The notes under the pieces were generated by a model. That model saw only the letters and a program-made list of their open reading frames with translations, was not told the origin of the DNA and ran no database searches. A stretch of DNA of 64,000 nt from Impatiens glandulifera (taxonomy: Eukaryota > Streptophyta > Magnoliopsida > Ericales > Balsaminaceae), in contig NC_061866.1 of the NCBI RefSeq assembly GCF_907164915.1, forward strand, positions 20,414,429 to 20,478,428, given 5' to 3'. Below are positions 21,480 to 33,670 of this stretch, one piece after another (the first letter of the stretch is position 1; every line of letters starts with the position of its first letter). Made by a program: the position numbers and the translations under genes.

Positions 21480-24400
21480 ACTCGGAATAGTACTTGGACA
21501 ACGGATGTTCAATACACATGATCGGAAATAGTGGACTACTAGCTGACATTATTAATGCAGCCAGAGCAATGATAACTTTCGGCGACAACTCAAAAGGTAG
21601 AGCCGTGGGCAAGGGTAAGATTGTCCATGGCAATCTGTCTATAAACAATGTGCTTTTTGTAGAAAACTTGCATTTAAACTTATTAAGCATTAGTCAAATG
21701 TGTGACATAGGGTACACGGTTGAATTTTATAAACATGCATGTTTAGTTAAAAATCATCAAGGTGACACTCTATTAATCGGAAATAGAATATGAAACATTT
21801 ACAAAGTAGATTGGAAAACTAAGATTGAAAACCCGGTTTGTATGATAGCTAGAAATGATCCGAACTGACTTTGGCACAAACGGCTAAACCATCTAAACTT
21901 CAAAACATTAAACTTCATATGTGCTAAGGAATTGGTTCATGATTTTCCAAAGATAAAGTATGTGCTGTATGTCAAATGGGAAAACAAATAAAATCATCTT
22001 TTAAAAGCAAAGGAAAATTTCAATCCGAACGATGCTTATAATTATTGCATATGGACCTATTTGGACCAGTTAAGGTCACAAGCCTAGGAGGCATGCATTA
22101 TACCATGATAGTTGTCGATGATTACTCTAGATTTACTTAGGTAACATTTTTAGCGTCTAAAAGTCAAGCTACACCAAACCTAATCAAATTACTTTTAAGG
22201 ATACAAAATGAGAAATCTATCCGAATTAACCGAATCAGAAGTGATAGAGGAACCGAATTCACAAACAGTACTTTAACTACTTTTCTTGATGATTATAGTA
22301 TTAGGCACGAGTTGTCTATTTCCAGAACACCTCAACAAAACGGCCCGACTGAGAGAAGAAACCGAGCTCTCAAGGAAGCCGCAAGGTCCATGATAGCCGA
22401 TTCAGGTATTGCTCAAAAAATTTGGGCTGAAGCTATCAATACTGCATGTTACACTCAAAACCGGTCTTTAATTACTAAACGTTTTACTAAAACACCATTT
22501 GAAATATACCATGACAAAGTTCCTAACATCCGGTATCTTAGGATCTTTGGCTGTAAGTGTTATGTTCACATCAACGGCAAAAGTTATTTGACCGCGTTTG
22601 ATGCTAAATCCGATGAAGGAATAATGTTAGGCTATTCAGCCGTAAGTAAACCAAATAGAGTTTATAACACTAGAACATTAACGGTTGAAGAAACTTCACA
22701 TGTTGTTTTTTATGAATTGGTCGAACGTAACACTGTAGTACCCTTCGACCTTCATAACAGAATAGAAAACTTCAATATCTATTCTGATGATGAAGATGAG
22801 GTTCCGGTTTATAGACGATTTGTCAATGATCAAGCGGTTAATGCTGAGACTCAGCCTGATCAAGCTGCTTTACCGCAGGAATTTGACGCCTTAGTGTTCA
22901 TTGAGGAAATCGGTCGGTCTGACTTGGCTCAGCCTACAGATCTGTCTAACCTTGATCAGTTAACCGGATGCTTGGAAGACACCACCAGAATTAACCTCAA
23001 AAGAAATAAAAATCATCCTCTTGAACTTTTAATAGGTAACCTCTCATCACCCGAACAAAATTTGGAAGAGTATGAAAACTCAGCTTTCATATCACAAATT
23101 GAGCCGAAAAAGGTGGATGAAGCGCTACTAGACCCCGATTGGATTTTAGCAATGCAAGAAGAGTTAAACTAGTTTGAGAGAAATAAAGTCTGGCACCTAG
23201 TTCCAAGACCGAAACAGAAATCAGTCATAGGAACAAGATGGGTGTTCAGAAATAAACTCAATGAAGACGGTTTGGTTACGAGAAACAAAGCCAGACTAGT
23301 GGCTCAAGGATACAAACATGAAGAATTCATTGATTTTGAAGAATCATTTGTTCCTGTGGCTAGACTTGAAGCCATTAGAATATTTTTGGCATTTGCGGCT
23401 TTCAAAATTTTTAAAGTTTTTCAAATGGATGTTAAAAGTGTTTTTCTAAACGGTAAACTAAGTGAAGAAGTATATGTTGAATAACCTCCCGGTTTTAAAA
23501 ATCCGGAACTAATAAGTCATGTATACCGGCTTGATAAAGCCCTTTATGGTTTAAAACAGGCTCCAAGAGCCTGGTATGATACCTTAACCGAATTCTTGTT
23601 TGATCACAAATTTATAATAGGTTCGGTTGACAAAACACTTTTCAAATTTGAGAAAAAGGAACAAATTTTACTTGTTCAAATATATGTGGATGATATCATT
23701 TTCGGCTCAACCGATTCAAAATTATCTGACAAATTCTCAAAGTTAATGACTGACATATTTGAGATGAGTATGATGGGAGAATTGAGTTTTTTCCTAGGTC
23801 TGCAGGTTCGGTAAATTGATACCGGAACATTTATCAGCCAACCTAAATACACAGCCGAACTACTTAAGAAATTTGGAATGGACACTTGTGCCGAAGCGGC
23901 TATTCCAATGAGCTCATCAGTAAAACTGGATAAAAACAAGGATGGTCAAGTGGTAGATGTAAACCCCTACCGAGGAATCATCGGCTCACTCCTCTACCTA
24001 ACAGCCAACCGACCTAACATTCTGTTCGCAGTCGGAGTATGCGGAAGATTCCAAGCCAATTCAAAACAATCACATTATATCGCGGCCAAGAGGATCTTGA
24101 AATATCTGAAAGGAACTCAAGACGTGGGACTATGGTATCCAAAAGATTCAAGTTTCAATCTAATAAGTTACTCTGATGCAGACTATGCAGGCTGCAAAAT
24201 TGACCGAAAGAGCACAAACAGAACATGCCAGTTTCTGGGAGACTGGCTCGTTTCGTGGTATAGAAAAAAGCAAACCTAAGTTGCCACTTCAACCGCAGAG
24301 GCAGAGTATCTAGCACCCAGAAGCTGTTGTGCTCAACTCCTTTAGATCCAACAACAACTAAGGGATTTCGGTATAAATGCTGAAGAATCTCCAATCTTTT

Positions 24401-24639
24401 GTGACATCACAAGTGCAATAGCGATTACATACAATCCAGTGTTACACTCAAGAACGAAACATATTGATATCAGACACCACTTCATTCGGGAACATGTCCA
24501 ACAGAAACACATCCAGCTGGAGTATGTCTCAACCGAACAACAAGTGGCTGACATCTTCACCAAGCCGCTACAGGAATCTAAGTTTTCTTACTTCAGAAAT
24601 ATCTTGGGACTTACTGATAGTAAACAGCTTATACCTTAA
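21480..24639 (+). pseudogene. Sire-2 pol (PR-IN-RT-RH)
   Basis: The protease has YLDNGCSIHMIGNSG (about 21490-21540). The integrase zinc region LWHKRLNHLN is near 21870, and its core is decayed until TPQQNGPTERRNR at 22330. RT motifs are [47 protein letters not shown] and YVDDIIFGS at about 23690. RNase H has [31 protein letters not shown] and ADIFTKPLQE, ending at 24639. One frame change lies between 21793 and 22312. In-frame stops fall near 23170, 23482, 23812, 24277 and 24344. It keeps all catalytic blocks, unlike Sire-1, but is dead. Confidence 0.9.
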
Positions 24640-25258
24640 GTGTTATTGCATGTTTTCAAAAATCCAAACCTTATGAAAAACCGGAGCATGAACTCAAGGA
24701 GAAGTTCACACTTCTCAAGCCATACCTCAAATAGGAAATTAAAAAGTCAAGGATGCTAATTGGGAAGATGTCTCCGGTTAAACTTGACAAGTTCACATTA
24801 TCAAATCTCATGTAAATATGTTGGGCGGTTCAAATGACCTGAGTAAAACAGACAGTTTATTCCCTAAGCTGAACAAATGTGGCTCAGCTCGACATCTCTT
24901 CACACCGTAATAAGCTATCTCGATAAAACTAGTCATGGAAAACCAACCGATAAAAATGCATCATGATTTCAATAACTGAATTCTTCCGGTTAACTTGGGA
25001 CAGTTGACCGCTGTTTCTATGCATGCTTTGATGATTATACCTATGAAAAATTAAAATAGTTTATACCTCAATCAAAGTGACGACACGTGTCTATCACTAA
25101 AAGAGGAAGACCAACATTTCTTCCATATTTTCTAAGTCATTATGAATATCTTTTGTCATCATTACTATTTCATTGGAAACACATATTATACCCTTAAACA
25201 AGCTAACCATATCATAATTACAAGATGACATCACTAAGCATGCTAACCTTCATCCGGC
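24640..25258. other. Sire-2 spacer between pol and acc1
   Basis: Non-coding. It includes AACCGGAG-rich sequence and a segment similar to the Sire-1 spacer (TCATGGAAAACCAACCGATAA). Confidence 0.5.
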
Positions 25259-25266
25259 TATTTAAG
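25259..25266 (+). promoter_or_regulatory. TATA-like box of Sire-2 acc1
   Basis: TATTTAAG starts 68 nt before the acc1 ATG at 25327. Confidence 0.6.
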
Positions 25267-25326
25267 TAGCTAATCTAACCCAACCTCAAATCACTATTCA
25301 TCACAAAGAAATCTCTCTAAGCAAAA

Positions 25327-26062
25327 ATGTCTTGCTCTCTCTCCAAAAAAGGTTCTTCTAACCGACTTCGAATCGGTTGCTAACTCTGAGGACAATGAAG
25401 TCCGATGTATCTTCGGAACTCTTGAGATCACCGATCTAAGGAGGTTCTTAGAGAACCGCTATGCCATTAACTACTCCTTGGTTAATGAGTTTTTCGATAC
25501 AGCAAGGGTGATCCATCCAGAAGTCATCTTTGCCCAAGTCCACGGACAGTCGTGCTTATTCAGTTCGACAGACTTCGAAAACTTTTGCGAGCTGCCGACT
25601 TAAGGAGTCACCGACCTAACCTACTCTCCGATGTTCATCGAAGAAATGACACACAACTTCTCCGGCTCCTTGACCCCGGTTAACACCTGGGGAACTCAAG
25701 AGTCTTCTCGCTAACGAATACCAAGTTCTTAGCGAGGTCTTGAGTAAGTCCATCTTGGCCAGGGACAAGTTCCAATCATAGACCCAACGCATCTTCGAGA
25801 TGATGACTGCCATCACCGAAGGAACCAAGGTGAACTGGGCTTGGATCATCTTCGACAATATAAAGAAGCTGATCATCTCCAAGAAAACTGTCTACGCTCC
25901 ACAGTTAAGCGGTCTGTTCAACCACTTCTACAACTATCATGGCTCGGGTATCATTCTCCACCCGAAACAGTTGTTGACGAAGGAGAGGATTCAGGAGATG
26001 ATCGACAGGTGGGACAAGGCAAAGGCCAAGAAGATTCCAATAGTCGGGCCATCCCACTATTA
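25327..26062 (+). pseudogene. Sire-2 acc1: accessory-domain protein
   Basis: The ATG at 25327 (MSCSLS) matches the Sire-1 acc1 start (MSCTLY). Frame changes follow. Recognisable blocks are TDFESVANSEDNEV, RRFLENRYAINYSLVNEFFD, FAQVHGQS and CELPT followed by a stop at about 25600. Then come EGTKVNWAWIIFDNIKKLIIS and YAPQLSGLFNHF in the frame ending with TAA at 26062. The framework is the same as 15108-15845. Its biochemical role is unknown. Confidence 0.75.
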
Positions 26063-26458
26063 ATCCTCCCTTGATTCTTAACCAACTAATGGTGAAAACC
26101 TCTCACTTCTTTTTCTTTTCCATTACCGAACTGGTAATTTTGCTGTACTACCAGTTTGGTACATCACCCTTTTAATGACAAAAATTTCTTTCCCTTTTTC
26201 GGCTTAGTCTTAGGACATAAAAACCTTAAACTCTGAAAAATATCCTAAAACGAATAATTTCAAATCCACATTGGAAACAGACATATTCATTATCCAAAAG
26301 GCGTGCCTAGTCCGGATAGGCCAGTTAGCCTACATCATACACTTCCAAAAAGGTTATTCTCTTGAAAAGGCATCAAGCATTTAATGCATTTATTGACAAT
26401 ACATAAACGATCAGATTTTTCAAAATATTCTCATTAAATGATTCCCAACCGCCTGCAC

Positions 26459-26466
26459 TATATAAG
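26459..26466 (+). promoter_or_regulatory. TATA box of Sire-2 acc2
   Basis: TATATAAG starts 85 nt before the acc2 ATG. A pyrimidine tract (TCTCTCCCTCTCTAC, about 26505-26520) follows it, as in plant Y-patch promoters. Confidence 0.65.
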
Positions 26467-26543
26467 GACCTCATTCTCCTTCAAGAAAATCACACTTTGA
26501 AAGTATCTCTCCCTCTCTACATCTTGAACTTTCATCTCTCAAA

Positions 26544-27295
26544 ATGAATGCTCAAATCTGGAACTCCATTATCGTTGACTTCGAATCTATTCTCAACACT
26601 AGATTCAGCAATGTTCTGATCGAACCTTGGATCATATCCAGTTTACAAACATTACTTGAAGGATCGGACACCATCCTCGAAGCGGAGGTGCACGAGTTTT
26701 TCAATAATGCACAAGTGAGAGATGATGGCAGCATCACCACCTACATCGACTGCGAGTTCTACCGGCTCATTGAAGAGTCGTTCGCAGATCTCTTCAACCT
26801 ACCAACCGAAGGGTTTTCTGACTTTCCTACTCCTCCTGTTCAAGCGAATGGCACTACACACACATATTCTCCGGTAACAACCATAAGGTTGGATGCTGCG
26901 GTATGAAAGATGACCTAGCCCCTCATTTCCAAATCCTCTAGGACTTGATCCAGCGGTACATCCTGGGACGAATGGCGAAACAGAATTACACTCGGCAAGT
27001 GACTGACCTCATGATCGCAATCATAAACTACACACCCATAAATTGGGCTACCTTCATCTTCAGCAACCTGAAGGAGCATATCACGACTCCCAGAAGAAGA
27101 ATTGGCTTCGCTTCCCAAATCACCCGGTACATTCGTTCCGTTATTCCAAATCTCGGACCAGGAATCCCGGTAGGTCCGACAAACACGCTAACTGAAGATA
27201 TGTTGGAAAGATGGATTGCGAGAATCGAAAGCCGGACCGGCTACACCGTGGAGGAATGGGCATTGAAAATGGAAGAAAAGAACCTTCGCCGATAA
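26544..27295 (+). pseudogene. Sire-2 acc2: accessory-domain protein
   Basis: The ATG at 26544 opens 120 codons (VDFESI, EAEVHEFFNNAQV, LFNLPTEGFSDFP) to a stop at 26904. A further 116 codons in another frame run from about 26945 (YTRQVTDLMIAIINYTPINWATFIFSNLKEHI, FASQITRYIR) to TAA at 27293-27295. One frameshift near 26900 therefore separates two good halves of a protein of about 245 residues. The LPTEG turn and the NW..FIF.NLK helix mark it as an acc paralogue. The C-terminus TVEEWALKMEEK is specific to acc2. Confidence 0.75.
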
Positions 27296-27664
27296 TTTTT
27301 CTTGTTAATGTACCGATCAATTTCCGGTCATCTCGGTCATTTTGTTGTACGACCGGGTGACCACTTCACTTATTATTATCGGTGAAATCCAAATCATTTA
27401 CTATTTCTAACGATTCCGGTTTAAAATCAAAATTTCCGCTAAAGCACAACTTCCGGCTTGACATAAAAATTTCGGCTTAAAAATAAAATTCGGCTAAACT
27501 TCAAAATCAACCGCCAACAGTTTACCGCCCCCAATTTAACGCTCAAATTTACCACCCTGATTTACCGCCAACAGTTACCGCAGTAACTTTTGGAGGGAAA
27601 TTTTGGCGCCAAAACTCGGAACGACGTGATGATTCGGTTTCTTAATCGTCAAGTAACCGCTTCT

Positions 27665-27672
27665 TATATAAA
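27665..27672 (+). promoter_or_regulatory. TATA box of Sire-2 acc3
   Basis: TATATAAA starts 120 nt before the acc3 ATG at 27785. A CTCTCTCTCTCT tract follows at about 27703-27714. Confidence 0.65.
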
Positions 27673-27784
27673 CTAAAAGTTGAATCATTCATCATCCCAT
27701 GCTCTCTCTCTCTCTAAAAATTTCCAAAACATTCTTGCATCTTATCTCTCAAGATTTTTTCTTAACTCTCTTTTTCAATCCACC

Positions 27785-28984
27785 ATGGGACGAGATAACG
27801 CACTCTTCACCTATATTTTGCAGATTGATTTCAAAGACATCGAGGAAAACGGAACCAACGAATACAAAACTTTGATCGGATCTCTAAAGGACTCGGGTTT
27901 GGAGACATTCCTTAATGGTCCATTCGTTCTTCATCAAGATGAAGTCCTGAAGTTCTTTAGCCAGGCAAGTGTGAAGAAAAGAGTCATAACTGCCACCGTA
28001 TGCGGCACAACCTTTGAGATCAACGAGGATTTATTTGCTAAAGCTCTCTTGGTCTACCCAATGAGGGAAGGGATTTCTAGACCAGTCTATCAAAAGCCGA
28101 CTCTACGGCGGTTCGACTGGCAATTTCAAATGACGCGGATGACTTGTTGGATCACACCATCAAGAAGAGTAAACTAAAACCGGAGTTTCGGTGGCTGATG
28201 ATTATAATCTCCAAATCCCTACAAGGAAAAGGAGGAAATTTCGACATTATGACCCGGTTGAAACTTGAAATGATGATCGGTATAGTCTGATGTGACAAAA
28301 TCGACTAGGTCGGTGTGCTCTTCAAGAAACTATGTGAAGTGGTTGTAGAGACAAAAGATCGGGTTCAAGCCTACGCTATGCCGATCAGGAAAATTCTTCA
28401 ACATCTACAGATCCAAATCGGTGAAGGTACACCCCTATCAAACTCCAAAATTATGAATACTGAGAATGTAAGGACTCGAATCGAAAAACCGGCTAAAGAA
28501 AGAGCTCCAAGGGACAAGGCTTTTAAGGAGGCCGAACCGGCTGTCCCGAAAGACAAAGATCCTAAAGAAGCCAAACCAAAGGGTAAGGCCAAACAAACTG
28601 CAGTAAAAGAGAAACAACCGAGATTCAAAAGTATGGCTAGGAGAACCAGAAAGCCGGTTGCAAAGAAAACGACCAGCAAGTCTCACGATTCCGAGAGAAC
28701 TTCATCTCCCAGGCCATCTCATCGACCATCCAGTCCATTGGTAAACGTTGTTCCTATAAATATGGTGATTCCAATTCCTGTCCATTCATCCCCTCCTCCG
28801 GACAGAGAAATAGAGGCAGCCGGACCAATTCCTTCTTTAAGGCAAGCCGAATCTTCGGGAAGCCGAATCACTAGATCTCAATCAAGGAAGAATTTGGCTG
28901 AAGAGGTTAGTGTTCATTCTGTTCCTCCAAATCTTGAAACTAGGGTTTCCCCTCCTAAAACTGTTAAGGATACGGTAGAGAATG
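27785..28984 (+). pseudogene. Sire-2 acc3, first part (split by Sire-3)
   Basis: The ATG at 27785 gives MGRDNALFTYILQIDF, matching Sire-1 acc3 (MGRDSAQFVYILHVDF). Next come GLETFLNGPFVLHQDEVLKFF and TATVCGTTFEI. A stop and frame change lie at about 28175-28315. The second half of the domain is VVVETKDRVQAYAMPIRKI. After that come a Lys/Pro-rich linker (KEAKPKGKAKQ) and a Ser/Pro-rich stretch. At 28984 Sire-3 interrupts the codon; the frame resumes at 42549 after the duplicated GAATG. Unlike acc1 and acc2 the protein continues into a long tail. Confidence 0.75.
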
Positions 28985-30273
28985 TGTTAGGATCTAGGTA
29001 GCCGCTGGAGGACCGGGGTTGGACCGGTTAGCGGTTCTCACTCAAAGGGTGGTGATTAATCCGGTTAGAGATTAACACCGGGGTTTCAATACTACACATA
29101 CTGTCACAAACCCTTGAACTAGGTTCAAGCGTGGAAGATGTTTGTTTCAGGTTGAAGCAGCACACTTGTATGATAGGCAGAACCGGTTTCGGATGATGGA
29201 GGTTAAAGAAAATGGTGGGTCGGTTTCGGTAACCTGGTGATTCGGCTTAGATAAAGTTAAGTCAGTTGGAGCGGTACGGATCGGTTAGATAATGGAACCG
29301 ACAGAAAGTAAATGACAAGACACGTTTTATGGATGTTCGGAGATGAAACTCCTACGTCACCCCTTCCTCTCGAAACCGCGAGAAGGATATTCACTAAGGA
29401 ATACAAGTACAATCCGATCGAGACTTATTTCCTACTCGATAACACTCTTACAATTCACACCGAAATTGCAAAACAAACACTTCAACTTTAGCACTTAGGC
29501 TCTTCTAGAGAGAGAACACACTCTTATGACATGTAAATTAAATGTTTACTGTGTCCCACATTTACTCTTCTTCAACTGCCCCTTTTATAGATGAAATATG
29601 CCAACGGTCATATTTCACTTCCTTGAATCTGATTGGCTGAGTAGAGGTGCAGAGGTTCAGTGATTCAGTGATTCAGACCCTGCGGTCATCTTTTCAGACC
29701 TGACGGTCAACCTCAGACCTGGCGGTCAATCTCAGACTTGACAGTCTGTTCTTCCTGTATGTAAGACAAGCCTTCTCGGTTTGTTTTTTACTCAATGTGG
29801 ACACTGTTTGTTAGACAGTTGTCTGTACTTGGAAGATCTCCTTTCTGACTTATCCCGAAGTGGAAAGATCTTGTAGGACTGTCTTCTGCAGTCTGCAGAC
29901 TTTCCTCAGACTTATATAGATATGAAAATGTTCAGTCTGTTCCTTTGGTATCATCCTCAACAGATACCCAAATTGTCTTCTTGTACTTGGTCGGTCATTT
30001 AACTTAGCCGAATGGCTTCCGGTGTGATTGGTTTAACCGGACAACTTCCGGTTATTCCTTTGTGGTTGATCGGCTGTCTAGGGTTTCCGGTTTTTAGCTT
30101 TGACCGATCCTTTTCTTTGTGCGGTCATGCTCCAAGTATTCTTGGTCGGTTTAGTAGCTTGACCAGCTAGTTTTCTTAGTCGGTTCTTTTGTTTGACCGG
30201 TCCGGTTCCTTGTTCCTGCATAAAAGGTTTATTTATGTTAAGTTCTGTGAACCGGTCTAATTTTATCCTATCA
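28985..30273 (-). repeat. Sire-3 3' LTR
   Basis: Minus strand TGATAGGATAAAATT to GATCCTAACA. The TATA box (TATAAAAGG on the minus strand) is at 29581-29589. The U3 holds many CAGAC/GTCTG half-sites around 29660-29960 (CAGACCTGACGGTC, CTGCAGTCTGCAG) forming imperfect palindromes. Confidence 0.95.
29366..29385 (-). other. LTR hairpin, Sire-3 left copy
   Basis: On the minus strand CTTCTCG pairs with CGAGAGG across the loop CGGTTT. Compared with family A the closing pair has changed from A-T to G-C with both sides altered, and one T-A has become T-G. It is followed by AAGGGGTGACGTAGGAG. Confidence 0.65.
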
Positions 30274-30461
30274 ATTTCTCCCTTTTTGATTATATTATTT
30301 AAAATTATCAAAACAATGTAAGTTTGCAAACGTAGGCCGGTTCTTTATTTGACCGGATTTTTGAAACTGACTTGGGAGAATTTTTCGAAAAATTTTGAAA
30401 AATTTTGAGAAATTTTTTGAAAAAGTCTTATCTTTTTATCCTATCAATTTCTCCCTTTTTG
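30274..30461 (-). other. Sire-3 duplicated polypurine tract
   Basis: The minus strand AAAAAGGGAGAAAT directly precedes the LTR start TGATAGGATAAA. About 173 bases upstream the same tract is followed by the same LTR start (TGATAGGATAAA) at 30435-30461. The flanking GATAATTTTAAATAA is also repeated. The duplication therefore includes the first dozen bases of U3. Confidence 0.75.
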
Positions 30462-30610
30462 ATTATTTTATTTAAAATTATCAAAACCATGTAGAAATGC
30501 AAGTGTAGGCCGGTTTCAAAAATAACTTTATATATATATGATAGATAACCGAAATTAGAGAATAATATATAGAAATACTAAGACAAGCATAGGTAAAAGA
30601 AAGAGAGCCC

Positions 30611-33086
30611 CTATTCCGAGTCCGAGAAGTCGTAGTTGGCCATCAGATCTTTGTTCCGCTTTTTCTTTTCCGGTCTTGAGACTCGTTGTCTTGTAGACCG
30701 CCGCTGTAGGTGCACTTCATCCTCTTCGTCGGCGTGAGTAGCCTGATCCTGTATACTCTCAATAACCGTGTCAGTGACCTCATTTAGCAGATCGGCCACT
30801 TGAGCCTTCTTTGAGGATTCCCGTTTTTGCTTTGTCGGAACCGATCCGGAAGAGGCCGCCTTTTTCTTCTCTTTAGCGGCTGCAAAACCTTCTAGCCTTT
30901 GTCTTTCCCTATCTAACCGCTCTGCATCTTTTGCAGCTTGAGCGGCTACTGACTTCGCAAGTCCCGAAAACTTAGCCATTGCCCTTCGTTCACGCTCGAC
31001 TACTTCCTCTTCGGTGAATTTCGGTGGCTCCTTTGCTTTTCTTGCTTCGTTGTCCAGCGCATCCTGGACTTCCTGAGCCGCTCGGGCATTTGCCTCTACA
31101 ACCACGTCATCCGCATTTATTTTTGCTCTGAGTAATTCAGCCATCTGTGCGGAAAGCGCCTTGAGTTCGGCCTCGAGAACCGCATTCTTCTTTTCAAGTT
31201 CGGAGACCCGTCCAAGTGTTGTGCCGACCAGGTCCTCCGTGACTTCTGTCAATCGATGATCGGTTTCTCTTTCAAGCCGGTCGAAGTTCTTTTCTATCTC
31301 AGAAGTCTTATCTTCCAAAATCACGGTTCGCTGAAGGTGGTTTCTGCGCAGAACCGCTTCTTTCTGTTGATCATCTTCGATTTTTGAGAACCGGTCATCT
31401 GTTCTTAACAAAAGTTGCCTCGTCTTGTTGGCGAACTTAAGTGCCGAGCTAACGGTCCTCTACATCTTTTCTTCTAGTGGGTTAACCGTCGAGTCTTCAA
31501 ATTCTTGAAAGAGGCTCTTGACCCATTCTTTTGTAACGCCCGGTTCGGAAGCCCCGATTTGTTTAGTTTGTTATTGCGCTGTAGGAGGGGTCTCCGTCCC
31601 TTCATCGGTTTCATTTGTTGCCGGATTCGCCCTTGGAGGTGTTGGGCCGTGAGCTGGACTCTTATCGATCCGTGGAGCTCTATAGAGCGGTATTTCTCTT
31701 TGTTTGTACATTTCCTCCAGCCGCTGTATTTCTTCAACGAGTTCTTCTCTCGCTTTCTCAAGCCTTTGTAGCAACAAAGGCGTTAAAGTATCCTCCTTAC
31801 CTCTTCGAACCTTTCCTTAATTTTCCGGATCCGAACGGTTAGCTTCTGTAGCCGGGCTCGCGGTCTTATGATGGAGGTTCGCCCCAAGGCCTCGTGAATA
31901 GTTTCGGAGTTGGTGAGGACCATGACAATTTTCTCTACTTCCTTCAGCCTCTGAAAACACTCTTCGTCGGTGAAGTCTGGTAGAATGTCTCTATAACGTT
32001 TGTTGAACCGGTGCTCGTGCCATTCCCGGTATATCTCTCCAACGTTATCAGCTCGCCGTGCAATGACCTCCAGGAGTTTTCGCGCTATCTTATCGGCCTT
32101 TGTCGGTTCGTCCTCCTCCTCCTCTTCTTCACTACTTTCTGCACCGCCCTCGACGGTCTCAGGATTTGCACCCGTACCGGTGTTATCGTGACTTTGGGCC
32201 GACTGCTCTTCATCATCGGTCTTCTCAGATCCGGTTCTTTCAGATTTGGAGGCCGACTCTTCCTCCTCCGTTTGCGGTGGTGGTTCTGAGAATTCTATCT
32301 TCTCTTTCCCCTTGATTTCGGCTTTGTCTTTCGCCGGGGCCGATTTCTTGCCGGTTGTCTTCTTTCGGCCACCTGTTGAACCAAGGGCCGACTGCTTCCT
32401 TTTCAGGAATTGTTTGGATCGTATCAGGCTTCTTGATGGGATGGTGACGCCGGGACCGATTTTGAGGTCATGGTGAAGGAAGATTTTACCGAGAGGAACA
32501 GCGTATCCCCATGATCGATTTGAGTCCGGTTTCACCATTTCCTTCAAATTGTGGAACACTTCCTTCGCCCAGTTAACCTTTGTGCCTTCTATCAGGCCGA
32601 CTAGCATCCTGATTTTGTCATTGGTTAGGCTGCTGTAGTTTCCTCCTCTTGCCTGAATCGCCTTTGTGAAGATATCACAAATCGGTATGTACTCCGGTCG
32701 CAATGTCGCTTTGTTGCCGGATACTTTTATCGGCTCCTTAGTCGCTGAGAGTATTTGGCAAGCTACTTCAAACGTTTTGATCTCTATGTCCGCCGTTGCA
32801 TCTTGGCCGGCTGTTGGAAGACGCGAGCTCTCCGCCACCGATTCCTCGGTTAGCTCTAATGCAGTACCGCCTACAGTTGCGGTGATCTTATCGTCAGAGA
32901 GAGTTGCGGTGTTGAAAAATTCTTCAACCGCATCTCTATATAGAATATGGGGACCGCCAAGAAAATACTCCAGACCGGCTTCGGCTACCCGGTCAATGAC
33001 CCCTTTTGCCGCAGGCGTGCCTCTCTATCGGATTTCCTCGAAATCCACTTGAGTCAAGTGTTTGAACAAGACCGAGTTGCGCCCAT
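30611..33086 (-). pseudogene. Sire-3 acc3: accessory domain plus acidic and coiled-coil tail
   Basis: The start is at 33086. A one-base loss just after the first codons and a stop near 33027 break the N-terminus, but VDFEEI, GLEYFLGGPHILYRDAVEEFF and TATVGGTALELTEE are readable. The long frame 31783-32838 holds GTKVNWAKEVFHNLKEMV and WGYAVPLGKIFLHHDLKIG. A Lys-rich linker follows, then an acidic stretch with runs of Glu (about 32100-32160) and helical DNVGEIYREWHEHRF. A frameshift near 31790 leads to EELVEEIQRLEEMYKQRE. Stops near 31571 and 31460 precede the last frame (30611-31411), which is coiled coil and ends in RRSTRQRVSRPEKKKR. No membrane segment is visible, which argues against an envelope. 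About 820 residues in total. Confidence 0.75.
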
Positions 33087-33205
33087 CTTAGAGAGTTCGA
33101 GAAAGTTTGAAGAATATGAGAGCAGATAACCGCTTTGAGAGAGTTTGAAAACTTTAGAGAGAGAAAGCAATTTCGCGTGAGAATGAAATAAAATGGCTGA
33201 GAGCC

Positions 33206-33214
33206 CCTTTTATA
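33206..33214 (-). promoter_or_regulatory. TATA box of Sire-3 acc3
   Basis: TATAAAAGG on the minus strand starts 128 nt before the acc3 ATG. CTTTCTCTCTCTA lies between them. Confidence 0.65.
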
Positions 33215-33670
33215 GGTGCGGTTTGGAAACCCAACCGTTCCATCAATATTTGGCGGAAGTTTTCCCTCCAAGCCGAATGGGCGGCAAACCATGGGCGGGA
33301 ATGGAATAGGCGCCAATCCGTGGGCGGTAAACCAGGAGGCGGGAGTTTTGGGCGGGAAATTTCCCTCCAAAATTTTTGCTTTCGACATTGATGACGCAAT
33401 CTTCTTTTGAGACCGATTGATGCTCCGGTTTTCTAAAGTTAACCGGTTATTTTGAGTAAGCGGAATTTTGCAATCTTTTGAGTTTAAGCGGTTTTTCTTT
33501 GAGACCGGATAGAGGCGCGGTTGTTTTGATGATGTTAACCGGTTACTTAGATTGATATTCAAGGTATTTAGAAGACCCGGTCATTTAAACTGAAATGAAA
33601 TTGTATTCAAGAGACAATACAGAAAGAAAACCGAAAGAAAACAGACATACATAAGATGAAAAAGTACAAC

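Noticed and set aside
31505..32476. Plus-strand frames (31505-31771, 32000-32476 and similar)
   Set aside because: Antisense shadows of the Sire-3 acc3 gene. Composition mirrors the Glu/Lys-rich minus-strand protein.
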